Below are positions 22,041 through 33,557 of a stretch of DNA of 64,000 bases, in pieces. The stretch comes from Coenobita brevimanus (Eukaryota > Arthropoda > Malacostraca > Decapoda > Coenobitidae): assembly GCA_032717465.1 (NCBI GenBank), contig CM064697.1, forward strand, positions 8,756,140-8,820,139, given 5' to 3'. Each line of letters begins with the position of its first letter. Within the stretch, counting starts at the first letter, position 1. The notes under the pieces are model-generated. The model did not search any database. It was not told the DNA's origin and saw only the letters and a program-made list of their open reading frames with translations. The translations under genes and the position numbers were made by a program.

Positions 22041-22256
22041 CAGAGCCCATAATCACGTCCGGTAAGGAAGCTCCCTAACACCGTTTCCAAAGTGATTTAT
22101 TTTGCTTATGCCACTTCACTGTCCTGTGTTACATAAATCCTTCCAATATCGCCATACTCTGCATAAATAACGTACGAAGGGATATTACCCAGCCAAATCC
22201 ATAAATAAATCGCAATGGAAGAGTTGTTAAGGAGAATACGGCCCTGAGCTCTACTT
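22040..22256 (-). mobile_element. MITE-like element with CAGGGCC termini, copy 2, inverted
   Basis: Read on the minus strand it begins CAGGGCCGTATTCTCC, contains GAGTATGGCGATATTGGAAG and ATTTATGTAACACAG, and ends GGTGTTAGGGAGCTTCC..GATTATGGGCTCTG. It aligns in order with copy 1 but in opposite orientation, about 440 bp away. The two copies differ at perhaps a quarter of positions, so they are old. Confidence 0.75.
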
Positions 22257-22483
22257 CCCTCCCTCCTCCGTCTCCCACAGGCAAGGGACTGACCAAGCCT
22301 CGTCGTCTCTAACCCAGACTACAATAAATCCTCACAGTTTTAATTTTTTCCCTCACTCACCACCTTCACCTCCTTGCTCGGCTGATTTTAATGGCAGGCC
22401 TATGGATCACCTCTTCCTTGGGACGAAGATAGGTGACTCTTTTTTTTTTTTTTTCCAGGTTTTTTCCCTTCCTTCCTGGGCAG

Positions 22484-22540
22484 GCCTCACCGCGAATTAG
22501 CATAATCGTAATATGCAAATGCGTGCGGAGCGGTGAGACG
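22484..22540. promoter_or_regulatory. Possible POU/homeodomain site cluster
   Basis: A POU octamer ATGCAAAT at 22513-22520 within ATATGCAAATGCG follows AATTAGCATAAT, a homeodomain-type ATTA core, and is flanked by CpG-bearing unique sequence (GCGTGCGGAGCGGTGAGACG). Motifs are short and chance matches are likely. Confidence 0.25.
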
Positions 22541-22631
22541 CGTTTTTACCCCGCGACCTACAGCACCACCACCGCCGTCGCACACCCGCCTGCCTGTCCG
22601 CTCGCTACCCACCCAGCTTCACACAATCACC

Positions 22632-22925
22632 ACATTCTTACAATCCAAGCATGTACTACGTAACCCATTCCATACTTCCTCACCAATCCAAACATCAATT
22701 ATCTAAAGTATTCCACATTTCCATACATATTCAAGCATCTATCATATAAACTATTCCACATCTCCAGGACAATCCAAGCACCTACCATCTAACCCGTTTC
22801 ACTTTGCCACACAAATCCACACATCCATCATCTAACCCATTCAACATTTCCACACCAATTCAAACATCTATCATCTAAACCATTCCACACTTCCACACAA
22901 ATCCACACATCCATTACCTCATATT
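22632..22925 (+). repeat. 43-bp minisatellite, about 7 copies
   Basis: CATCTAACCCATTCAACATT then TCCACACCAATTCAAACATCTAT: successive units are 43 bp. The later copies (22815-22925) are best preserved and the earlier ones have indels. Confidence 0.75.
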
Positions 22926-23800
22926 TCAAACTCCAGACTGATAACTAGAAGCTGAAAAAGTTTGCAAGAGAAGTCAATAATGGTAAAAAAAAAATAATAA
23001 TAATCCAAACTCCACACGTACCTCTTCCTCCTTGAATTGATATGATAAATTAGACAGCGCAATCTCACTCCCAGACAAGCAAGACACGACTGTCAATTTA
23101 TGTGAAGCTGGTAAATATAACAAATGAGGCCAATAAATATAATATATGAGGACACTAAAATGTTCTTGCTATATAGTATACGCAGATAATTGCACACACT
23201 ATTGATATAAATAATACCATGGTCCCAGCCTTCAAAATAAGACTCATAATCACGGACACCAATGAAACAGAACACAATATATTCCCAAATTACCCAATTC
23301 AGAATGATGACATGGCAGGCTATTGGGCAAAAAACTAAATAAATAAGTAAAATAAAAATCAATACAATAATAAAAGCAAATATGTCAATAAATATGTTCC
23401 TAAAATATCACCTTTCGAATTATTGGTATGGACTTTATTAAAACCAAAAATAGATAAATAGAATAAAACATTCATAAACTCTGCTTTATATAAAAATTTC
23501 GGATACTAAAGAAATAAAAATCAGTGAAAAAATGAGCTCTGAGTTTTCCATTCAGAATTATAATTAGGAATAAAACTATAACTGATAAACACACAGATAA
23601 ATAAATAAATGAAAACTGACTGGAGGTAGAATTATTTAAGAACATAAGAAAATACAACAGTGACAAAGTTAGTTTTAATCTGTAAACATATTCTAGGAAT
23701 TGGCAGAACCTTGGCACTTCTTTCTGGTTATGCTCAAGCGCTTTTATGCAGCCGTGAGAGCTTATAATTAAACTTGGCATCTCTAAACACTTGAATTCCC
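22926..23800. other. AT-rich unique sequence
   Basis: Low-GC sequence with scattered AAATAAATA words. No repeat family or gene is identified. Confidence 0.4.
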
Positions 23801-23805
23801 TTTCC

Positions 23806-23808
<3 letters not shown>

Positions 23809-23873
<65 letters not shown>
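23809..23873. repeat. (TC)n(AC)n compound microsatellite
   Basis: TC tract directly joined to AC, with C kept in phase. Confidence 0.95.
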
Positions 23874-23879
<6 letters not shown>

Positions 23880-24029
23880 AAACTGGCCGTAGCTAAAATG
23901 CCTAGTTTAACCGGAACACATTTACAGTTTACCAGGGTTTTTTTTTACGAGCTTAACAGGTGTACAGATTATTTCAACTCAAGTGCACATGTACTAGCTG
24001 AGTACTGTACATCCCACCTCATTTGTAAC

Positions 24030-24170
24030 AGTGGGGGCATGGAATGATGATGATGATAACAGTGAAGGTATGTAATGACTGATAGTGGTGGTGATAATGA
24101 TGATGATAATGATGACAACAGTGAGGGAATGGAGCGACAGTGATGATGATGATGATGATGATGATACCAC
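24030..24170. repeat. GAT-rich triplet repeat region
   Basis: Three (GAT)n runs separated by AGTGAGGGAATGGAGCGA-like spacers of similar sequence (AACAGTGAAGGTATG, ACAGTGAGGGAATGGAG), suggesting a larger unit of about 45-60 bp. Confidence 0.75.
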
Positions 24171-24172
24171 AG

Positions 24173-24450
24173 ATTTACTGGTGTTATTAGTGTCAAAGGG
24201 TATTACTAAAATAAATGTTTTTCCTGGAATGCCTGGATTTCTGGAATGATGATGATACTGGAAATACTGGTTACTCAAATTACTGGTTACTCAGATTACT
24301 GGTGTTACAAAAACTGGCGGTGTTACTGGAATTACTGTCTTTACTGAGCTTACTGGTATTAAGTATCACTGCTGTTACTTGACTTATGCCTGAGTTACAG
24401 ATTACTATTACTCGTGTTACCATTATGAGGTTACTGAGGTTTGGTAAGTG
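24173..24450 (+). repeat. Degenerate short tandem repeat around TTACTGG
   Basis: TTACTGG or a close variant occurs about fifteen times at multiples near 12 bp (for example ACTCAAATTACTGGTTACTC, ATTACTGGTGTTAC). It fades out at both ends. Confidence 0.65.
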
Positions 24451-24541
24451 GGTTATGAGCAGGGTTTTCCGTGTTCAAAGGGTTTAAGTTTTATACTGTT
24501 TTAGTTCTCCTGGGGCAGTGAGAGGGGGGGAGGGAGGGGGA

Positions 24542-24545
<4 letters not shown>

Positions 24546-24587
<42 letters not shown>

Positions 24588-24588
24588 G
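24546..24588. repeat. (GA)n microsatellite
   Basis: Perfect GA tract inside a purine-rich stretch reaching about 24700. Confidence 0.95.
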
Positions 24589-24887
24589 ATGAATGATAAG
24601 GAAAGATAAGGAAAAAGAACTGGAAAAGAGGGAATGAAGAAAGAAAACGGGCAAAGGGAAAGCACAGGGGAGAAAGTAAGAGAAGTGAAGGGGGAAAGAA
24701 AATTGGAAATCATTTTAGGTGTAACTGTAATAAATAATACCTCCTAATTATGACAACGATACCGTAATAAAAGACACTTAATAACTTCAAACTGGTATTT
24801 CTCAGTCTAATTAGCCTACCTATATAAATAAGCTCCGGTATTTCTATAATTGCCACGCTACGGTAATAAATAGTGCTGAAAATTAGG

Positions 24888-25135
24888 GTGTATCGTAAAA
24901 ATCTATCCATGTTCGTATCGTAAATATTCATCAGTTTGTATCGTAAAATTCTATCAACGTTTGTATCGTAAAAATCTATCAATTACTGTATCGCAAAAAT
25001 TTATCCATGTTTGTATCGTAAAAATCTATCCATGTTTGTATAGTACAAATAAATCAGTTTGTATCTTTAAAATCTTTCAATGTTTGTATCGTAAATATCT
25101 ATCAGTTTGTACCGTAAAAATCTATCAGTGTTTCG
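24888..25135 (+). repeat. 25-bp minisatellite, about 10 copies
   Basis: GTTTGTATCGTAAAAATCTA followed by TCCAT or TCAGT repeats about ten times with unit lengths of 23-27 bp. It explains the repetitive CIVKIYPCLY-like plus-strand frame. Confidence 0.85.
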
Positions 25136-25139
25136 CTCC

Positions 25140-25684
<545 letters not shown>

Positions 25685-25840
25685 CCGCCCCAGCAGGCTA
25701 TTCGTTTCCAAGTCTATCCATCAACTAAGCCATAACAAATCAAGTGTCCCTCCATCTCTGCTATTTTTTCACATACCAAAATAATGCATCAACAAAATAT
25801 ATTCCAGTAATCAAAACTTTTCTTAGGATTTACTTATAAT

Positions 25841-25841
25841 G

Positions 25842-25891
<50 letters not shown>
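25841..25891. repeat. (CA)n microsatellite
   Basis: Perfect CA tract. Flanks TCTTAGGATTTACTTATAAT and CTCAGGATTTACAGTACTA on either side share a GGATTTAC word. Confidence 0.95.
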
Positions 25892-25893
<2 letters not shown>

Positions 25894-26117
25894 CACCAAT
25901 ATTATTCAACCTCAAAAAATCTTTCTCAGGATTTACAGTACTACGCGTGCATAAACGTAAATAAAACACATAAACCTGGACATACACATTCACAAACAAA
26001 CATAACCACATCCACACATACACAAAACTCAAATATGCACTACATAATTTATCATAACACACACTAGCACTCACAATTTACATACGGCAGAATTATACAT
26101 GCAGATATACAGTAGGA

Positions 26118-26119
<2 letters not shown>

Positions 26120-26186
<67 letters not shown>
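26120..26186. repeat. (AC)n microsatellite
   Basis: About 33 perfect units. Confidence 0.97.
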
Positions 26187-26188
<2 letters not shown>

Positions 26189-26278
26189 GTACCTGTTGCG
26201 CTAATTTTTGCAGGGTCAAAAGGGACTATTACTGGATATTATTGCATCATAAAATCACATCCACGTGTCACTCCTGCA

Positions 26279-26280
<2 letters not shown>

Positions 26281-26320
<40 letters not shown>
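26281..26320. repeat. (CT)n microsatellite
   Basis: About 20 perfect units. Confidence 0.97.
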
Positions 26321-26321
<1 letters not shown>

Positions 26322-26519
26322 ACCAGGGAAACGTACCTCCAGCTCATCCCCCTTCAATACGATAAAAACCAACTCTGTTACTACTATCAGGCAATTAGGA
26401 ATGGAGAGATTTATTGAAGCAGAGAAGTCAACGGAGCTTGTTTCTACCACGGTGTCTCTAATATGGTCAATGATATAACAAAAAGGGCGTCAATGCACTG
26501 CACGAGTCACAAATCAGTC

Positions 26520-27400
26520 AGGAAGGAAGAGCATGAAGAAAGAATGAGGAAGAGAGAAATAAAAGAAAGCTATGGGAAAGTGGGAAGAACGAGAAGGGAA
26601 GGAGGGAAGTGGATAAAGGAAGGAAGATGAAGAGGTAAAAAAAAAAAATACAGGAAAAAACAAGGGAAAATGAGGATGGGTGAGGAAAAAATGAAGCTGG
26701 GAGGAAGAGGAGGATCGGAATGACAGAAACGTTTGGAGGGAGTGAAAACGTTTACATGAAAGGAAATAAAATGATACGAAAAGTAATCTGTACAAGAGAG
26801 GTGTGTGAATAGTTAAAGCTGAATAAAGAATACATAAATTATAGAGACAAGGAGGCCGGGAAAATAAGGACAAGAAAAAAGAATTAATATAGAGTTGAAT
26901 AAAGGAACTGAGACACTGACGCAGGAGATCGGGCGACAAGAAAGTAAAATTAATACACTGAAGGAAAGATAAACGGATATAAAAAGCAGAAAGAAAAAAA
27001 AAGCGAGGGGAGAAAAAGATAATGAAATGCAGGAACAAACGTAAGAAAGGAGAGGGGAAAGGAGAGATAAAAGATAATCAAACGCAGGAGTGAACGAAAG
27101 AGAGGAAGGACTGAACGCAAACAGAAAGAGGGCAAAAAACAATGGAAAGAAAAAGAAAGGAAAGAGGGTAAAATGTATGACCAAAAGAAGGATGGAAACA
27201 AAGAGTGAGAAACGATAAAATTCACGAACAAACGAAGGAAAGGAAAAAGAAAAAATGAGAAGATAGGAAGGAAGGAAGGAAGCAAAAGCGATGTAACAAA
27301 GAGGAAAAGAAGGATGGATAGATAGATAGAAAGAAGAGGAAAGAAGAAGAAAGGAAAAAAAGGAGGAAGGAAGTTTGGAAGGAGTGGGAGGCGGGCATGA
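26520..27400. repeat. Polypurine block, A-rich
   Basis: Nearly 0.9 kb of A/G-rich DNA (GAAAGGA, AGGAAGGA words). It includes two ATCAAACGCAGGAGTGAACG-like segments about 60 bp apart (near 27020 and 27078), indicating local duplication. The 208- and 174-codon minus-strand frames are Phe/Ser/Leu artefacts. Confidence 0.75.
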
Positions 27401-27508
27401 GAGACGAGGAACCCAGCCTCTCTTACTATATTTCTCCATGAATATAAATGGAGAGTGATTTTCTTGAAAGTAAATAGAGGGGACTAGCTGGACGCCTCAA
27501 CCCCCGGT

Positions 27509-27510
27509 AT

Positions 27511-27556
<46 letters not shown>
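27509..27556. repeat. (GA)n microsatellite
   Basis: About 24 perfect units. Confidence 0.97.
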
Positions 27557-27559
<3 letters not shown>

Positions 27560-27626
27560 GAATGTGTAAACAGACGTTTGCGTGTGAGAATACAGATGTG
27601 TGAATATAAATGTTCATATTAAAGAT

Positions 27627-27794
<168 letters not shown>

Positions 27795-27833
27795 CAGACT
27801 TGTAGATTTCTATTCTGACCGAACACCTGCATC

Positions 27834-27835
<2 letters not shown>

Positions 27836-27896
<61 letters not shown>
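27836..27896. repeat. (CT)n(AC)n compound microsatellite
   Basis: About 20 CT units then about 9 AC units, in C-phase, 40 bp after the GT tract. Confidence 0.95.
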
Positions 27897-27897
<1 letters not shown>

Positions 27898-28204
27898 ATC
27901 GCCTCTGCATCTCCTCTCATTACACCTGCCCCCTTTCCCTCGCCCCCCCACTACTTCACGCATCCCTCATCACATTTCCATAGCCTCCCCATTCCTAACC
28001 CCCAGCCAATCCGTTCACCTCATTCCCCCTCCCCCCATTTATCACCCATTACATTACCCGGTGATTCGAGCCCTATTCTCTATCCCTCACTCATTCACAA
28101 GGCCATTTATTCATCGACCTGGAATTCGTAACAACTCATGATTGCCGATTTATTTTCCTTATTACACCTTATTAACCCTCTTCTTTGCTACTGATGGAAG
28201 CTAT

Positions 28205-28236
28205 TACAATATCAATCAATCAATCAATCAATCAAT
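28205..28236. repeat. (ATCA)n microsatellite
   Basis: About 7 ATCA units. Confidence 0.9.
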
Positions 28237-28239
28237 TAA

Positions 28240-28824
28240 TAGTTCACAAACGATAATATCAATGTACAATATGCTAAAAAAAAAAACACTCCTGTCGACG
28301 GGATGCTACAAATCCTTTATTCTTTATGCCAAGGAAAATATGGCTCACATTTCTCCATCGAATTAATCCCTCTACTACGAGTTCCTCCTTCTATTCCGAA
28401 TAAAGTTACCTGTTGATGACAAATATAAACTTAAAAAGCCATCGTACTGAAGGGACTAACAGACACACACTAACCCCAACACCTAAGGATGTCTTCTAAG
28501 CAGAGAAAAATGTGGTGGTAACAGAATAGGTTAAATTTAGCCATCATACACTTGCTTACCTTCACCCTCACCACTTCCTCTCCCATTCACACACACATCT
28601 TCATTCATCACATTTACACAGTGTTCATTTCTTATTATTCATCATTTCCTCTCACATCAGTAGAGTAACCAACCCCACTCATTTCCTGCCCTGTCCATAT
28701 ACAGTAAACAACTCTCTATCCACACCCCATCCTCTCCCACTCCCCATACACTCTTCTATTCCCCATCCATTTCCCATCCTCTCCTATCCCCCATCCACTC
28801 CCCAATCCCAGCAAGCATCATTAG
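28240..28824. other. Unique then C-rich sequence
   Basis: No gene. From about 28690, CCCCATCC and CTCTCCCA words recur (CATCCTCTCCCACTCCCC and similar), a weak degenerate repeat. Confidence 0.4.
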
Positions 28825-29085
28825 CGTTAAAATCACAACGTCACACCACGTCACAATTACGAGAATCCCCCCACCATCCTTCCCTACCTCCCTCCTCCCG
28901 CTGTCTGCACCCGAGCCGCTATCACAGGTAATGATTCTTAGGATTAATTAGGCCCCCGTGGAACAAGGCGACTAAACAAGGGCAATAATGTTTAATTAAG
29001 GCTGGATGGCATATGACGGGCGACTCTTATCTGAGCTGCAACGAGCCTGATTGTAAGGGTAAAGGCGTCATATTTGTCTTCATGT
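28825..29085. promoter_or_regulatory. Candidate enhancer-like unique block
   Basis: Unique, mixed-composition stretch carrying clustered homeodomain-type cores (TAATGATT at 28929, GGATTAATTAGG at 28943, GTTTAATTAAGG at 28990), CRE half-site-like CACGTCAC at 28849, and a GATA-type TTATCT at 29026. The density of ATTA cores beside GC-rich segments is unlike flanking repeats. Function is inference; conservation is unknown. Confidence 0.25.
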
Positions 29086-29139
29086 ACTAGTCTGTTTATA
29101 TGATTAGTATTTGAACTCCATGTATTATTTCACATATGC

Positions 29140-29700
29140 TGTTTCTCTCTTATACTCCTTTTGTGTCTTCCTTGCTTTCTCCCTTCCACTCCTTTTGTCT
29201 TCCTCTCTATTTCTCCGTTCCACTCCTCTCGTCCCTTCCACACTATTTCTCCCTTCCATTTCTTCCGTTCCTTCCTCTCCATTTCTCCTTTACACATATT
29301 TCGTTCCTCCCTCACCATTTCTCCTTCCCTTCTCTCTCGTTATACCTTAATTCTCTCTATTCCTCCCTCCCTATTTCTCCCTCTTCTCCCTCCCTTCTCT
29401 CTACTCCACCCCCTCCCTTCTCCCTGTTCCACCCTCCCTTTTTCTCTCTTCCATCCTCCCACCTCTCTCTATTCCTCTCTCTCTTCCTCCCTACCTCCTC
29501 TCTTTCTTTCTCCCTACCTTATCTCCATTCCTTCCTCCCTCCCTCCCTCCCGCCTCTCTCTATTCCTCTCGCCTCCCTCTTCCTCCCTACCTTCTCTCTG
29601 TTCCTCCCTCCCTCCTCTCTCTCTTTCTCCCTACCTTCTCTCCATTCTTCCCTCCCGCTTTCCCCCCCTTCCCTCCCGCCTCTGCCCCCTTCGTCCACGT
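29140..29700. repeat. Polypyrimidine block
   Basis: TTCCTCCC-rich sequence. An early part has units of about 45 bp reading TTTCTCC..TTCCA..TTC.TTCGTTCC. A 366-codon plus-strand frame crosses from here into the following purine block, changing from Ser/Leu/Pro to Arg/Glu/Gly, which marks it as an artefact. Confidence 0.75.
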
Positions 29701-29734
29701 TTGCAATGTCCCCGAGTCTGGCACTTACGTATTG

Positions 29735-29770
29735 CTCTCACACTTTTAATCTGGGCCGCGTGTGTGAGAG
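29735..29770. repeat. Inverted repeat at the pyrimidine-to-purine switch
   Basis: CTCTCACAC (29735-29743) pairs perfectly with GTGTGAGAG (29762-29770) around an 18-nt loop, exactly where the plus strand changes from pyrimidine-rich to purine-rich. Confidence 0.7.
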
Positions 29771-29774
29771 TAAA

Positions 29775-30770
29775 ACTAAAGGGAGGAGCTGCGGGAGGGG
29801 AGGGGACAGGAGGGTGGAAGAGGGGGAGAATACAGACGCTTGGGGGAAGAAGGATAGAGGGGAGAAAGGGGAATGAGGAGGGAAGAGGGGGAGAGGCAAG
29901 GGGGAGAATACAGACGGCTAGGGGAAGAGGAAAGAGAGGAGAAAAGGCGGAAGTGGAGGGAAGAGGTAGACAGATGGGAAGGTGGAGGAAGAGGGGGAAA
30001 AGAGAAGGTGAGGAAGAGGAGAAGGAGAGAGAAGGTGGGGGACGAGGTGGAGAAGAGAGAAGGTGGGGGAAGAGGAGGGAAGGGAGTCAAGGGGGAAAAG
30101 AGAACAGAAAGGAAGAAAGAAGGGGGGAGAGGAGGAAGATAATAAGGTATGATGAGGAAGGAGGGATGGCAGGGGAGAGGAGGGGGGAGGCGGGGAGGGG
30201 CGGAAGAAAGATGGGTGAAGAGGAGGAGATCAGGTGGACAGAAAAGGTAAGGAAGAGGTGAAGACGGAGGAACAAGACGAGGAGGGGGGCGTGGTTGGGA
30301 AAGAACAGGGACGGTAAGAAAAGAAAGAGGTGGGGAGGAAAGACGGGGAAATGGCAGTGAAGGGAGAGGAAGGGAAAGGGACGGAGGGAGGGAGGGAGGA
30401 GAAAATGGGTCTGGACTGTGAAGGGAAAGCAAAACGCAAAGGGAAAGGAAGGGGGAGAGACGATGGATAGAAGGAGAAGTAAGGAAGAAGAAACAGGTAA
30501 GGATGGTGGAGGGAAAGGAGAGAGGTTAAGGGAGAAGACAGGGTGAAAGGGAGGAGAGAAAGTGAAGTATGGAGAGAAGGGAGAGGGACAGTGGAGAGAT
30601 AAGGAAAAAGTAAGGAGAGAAGGGAGAGAAAAGGAGAGAGGGGAGATGTAAAGAGGGAAGGGAGATGTAAGAAGGGAAAGGAGAGGGACGGTGGAGAGAT
30701 ACAGAGAGGTAAGGAGGAATGGGAGAAGAGTGATGGAGGGAGAAGAAAATGGTGAAGGAACTTCGGCCAC
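29775..30770. repeat. Polypurine block, G-rich
   Basis: About 1 kb of A/G, with GGGGGAGAAT-ACAGACG..GGGGAAG repeated at about 29823 and 29901 (78 bp apart), later GGTGGGGGA..GAGG units about 33 bp apart near 30030-30080, and AGGGAGATGTAAGA repeats near 30640-30670. Confidence 0.75.
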
Positions 30771-30953
30771 AAGGAGATGGGTGAGTTCGTGAGGGATTTT
30801 CTTATTACAGGAGATTTTCTGGGGATTTTTGAGGGGAGGAGGGATTGCAGAGGATTAAACACGGTAAACTTGTATAATTGTGGGCTACACTGAGAAACAC
30901 ACATCAGGACCAGTTATGTAGTCTGGATCATTCACTGTAGAACTAAGAGACTG

Positions 30954-30956
<3 letters not shown>

Positions 30957-31020
<64 letters not shown>
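30957..31020. repeat. (AC)n microsatellite
   Basis: About 32 perfect units. Confidence 0.97.
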
Positions 31021-31021
<1 letters not shown>

Positions 31022-31269
31022 CCATGGACCTCATCTTTAAACAGCAGGAAAAACAGCAAAAGAAAATTACTCGTACATACAATACATTTTTAAAAAGTCA
31101 TACTTAAACATGAGCATGAGATTAAAAGTAACTAAAGTGCACAAAATTTCGGATGTTTTCACTCCTTCATAACAAAAACATCCACATAGAAAAAAAAAAA
31201 GTGCTGTAAAAGGACTGACTAATATATTTCTTTTCTTATGTGTAGTTCTGGTCTCATATTTTACCACTT

Positions 31270-32300
31270 ATCTCCCTCTCTCTATCTCCACCATCTTTAC
31301 CCTATTATTCCTTCCCACTCGACCCTCTCCAATTATGAGTCTCTCTCTATTGTTCCCTCCTGCCTTCTCCCTTAAGCATTTTCTCCCTCCCTTTCTCCCT
31401 CCTTGCCTCCCTCCCTCCTTTCTTCCTCCACCTCTCTCTCCTCATCCTTTTTCACTCACTCTACCACCAACTTTTCACCTTTCTTCCTCCTCCTCCTCCT
31501 TTCCTCCTTTCATCATTCATCCCTATCCCGTATTCTCGTGATCTCATCCCTTTTCTTCTGATTTCGTCTTTCCTCTCTCCTTCACCTTTCTCATTCTTTT
31601 CATTCTCCTTCCCTCAGTACCCCTCGCCTCTCCTTACATCCTATCCTTATTCTTCCAATCACCTCTCCCATTTTACTCTACCTGCCTTATCTTTATTTAC
31701 CTCTATCTTTCTTCCTCCGTCCCTATCCTCTCCTTACGTAAACCGTCCTCCTTTTCTCCATCACCCCTCCCCCTCCTCAATCTTTCTCCACTTTCTTTTG
31801 CTCCTTCATCCTTCCTTCTTCGTCCTTCACCTCTCCCTTCCCTCCTTCACCCATTCCATCATTCTCAGTTCCCCTTTTCACCTTCCGTTACACCTCTCTT
31901 CTTTCTCTCCATCAGCCCCCCCCCCCTCTTCCTTTAAACCTTATCCCACTTTTCTTTTAACCTTTCCTTCACTACTCCATCCATCCTCTCCATCCAAAGC
32001 CTCACCGCTCCCTCCTTCACCCATTCCACTCTCCTCTGCCACTCTCCACTCCTTCCTTAACACCTCCCATCCCTTCTTTAAGCTTAGTTCATCTTTTTTA
32101 CTCCTCTATCCTCCAGCTCCCCCCTGTCCTATCTTCACCTTTTCCTCCTTCACCCACTGCACTATCCATCCTTCTGCACTCCTTTAGCATCATTTCCCTC
32201 CCTCACTCACTCTTTACTTCCCTCCTTCCTTTCTTCCATCCTTCCTTCCTCCACTCTTTCCCCACTTTCTTTCACCAGTCCCCCCTCCATCCCACCCACA
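31270..32300. repeat. Polypyrimidine block
   Basis: About 1 kb of C/T-rich sequence. Between 31800 and 32180, units with CTCCTTCACCCATTCCA recur at about 31840, 32010 and 32145, an old repeat. Confidence 0.7.
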
Positions 32301-32520
32301 CCCTCCCTACTACATGGAAATCCTCTTTGCCTAGTCCTCACATTTGGGTCTGCACTCACATTTACTCTTTCCTGCGGGGGATCACAATCATTAGGGAAAG
32401 AAGTATATTCTCGTGTTCCTCGCTTCCTTATGGCCAAAGTCAGTGGAAGGGGAGAGTGCATCCTTGTCCCTGTGCTTAATTTACAGGAATATTTATAAAT
32501 TCTCACTGCCTTTGTCCCAG

Positions 32521-32725
32521 TTTCCCTTCAGGACGGTAGCGACTTTTATTACTTCAGTCTTGCCACAATCAGACGCTTTTATGTAGCTTCAATTGCCACC
32601 TCGCATTTTTGGGATTTAAGAAGGCTATATTTAAACTCTCCAGTGCGAAAGGTGTCTCCTAAGCTGGACATAAGGTCTACTGAAACCAAGAATAAACTGA
32701 AAAAAGCTGTGGTATTAAGATTTGC
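32521..32725. mobile_element. TTAA-foldback family, nearly full inverted dimer
   Basis: Left terminus CCCTTCAGGACGGTAGCG, then CAGTCTTGCCACAATCAGAC, GCTTTTATGTAGCTTC and a diverged inner end; spacer AAGAAGGCTATATTTAA; right arm CTCCAGTGCGAAAGGTGTCT, CCTAAGCTGGACATAAGGTC and ACCAAGAATAAAC. The spacer is in the orientation opposite to the copy at 56191. Confidence 0.65.
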
Positions 32726-32934
32726 TTCCTCAATTCATGTTCTCTGATTCACCTCAGATATCTCAATTATTTTCCACAAGGGAGGTGGGGGCATATTTTC
32801 CGTTCAGTTTTACATAATTATCTTGAAATACGGAGTGTATATCAGGAATATCTCAACATATCTTTACTTCTCTCTGACACAATTACACTTCGCTTGGATG
32901 CCACCATACCTTGCAGTATTAACGCTCAGGCTCC

Positions 32935-33115
32935 TTTCCTCAGTCTGTTAAGTGAAACCGTCTGGTATTAGCTAGAAGGGAACATGATGAAACTGTCCCG
33001 ATCATGAGAAATAACTGTGACAACTTTCTATACACACTTTTGGTCGAATTAAACCGTCTGGCGCTAGTTAAAAAAAAAAAAAAAATTATTCCAATCATGA
33101 AAGGGTTACGATACA
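32935..33115. mobile_element. TTAA-foldback family, two partial right arms
   Basis: CCGTCTGGTATTAGCTAGAA (from 32959) and CCGTCTGGCGCTAGTTAAAA (from 33055) both match the CGTCTGG..TAGCAAGAAT core, each preceded by TTAAGTGAAA or GAATTAAA. They lie about 96 bp apart. The second runs into a poly-A. Confidence 0.5.
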
Positions 33116-33117
33116 AT

Positions 33118-33505
33118 ATTTTTCACTTCAACAGTTCGTACACCAAATCAGAGTAACGACAGCGAGGCAGGTGAAGGAAAACACTAAAGTAAACTGAAAT
33201 ATGAACACCAGCAAGAGACCCGACGAACATGACGCATACTCTACTGACACCACCACCAACGCAACTTCTGATACGCCGACAACCACAAGGACTCGACACA
33301 TCTGCAACAACAACCAAAGAACAACCTAATAACATACACCAACTTTTCCTTATACGATTCTCTACTGTAAACACACACAAACATATACTTACAGGAAAAT
33401 ACACAAACACACAGAACACTGATGCATTTCTAAAACACACACATGCAAAAGAAACAGTCACAAAACACAACCATACGCACACGGAAAACATGCAAGCATA
33501 AGCAG

Positions 33506-33557
<52 letters not shown>

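Noticed and set aside
24888..25135. Repeat protein gene from the YRKNLS/CIVKIYPCLY frame
   Set aside because: Unit lengths vary between 23 and 27 bp, breaking the frame repeatedly; it is a minisatellite.
29161..30261. 366-codon open frame on the plus strand
   Set aside because: It crosses from a polypyrimidine to a polypurine block and changes from Ser/Leu/Pro to Arg/Glu/Gly. It has no domain and no codon structure, and is a composition artefact.
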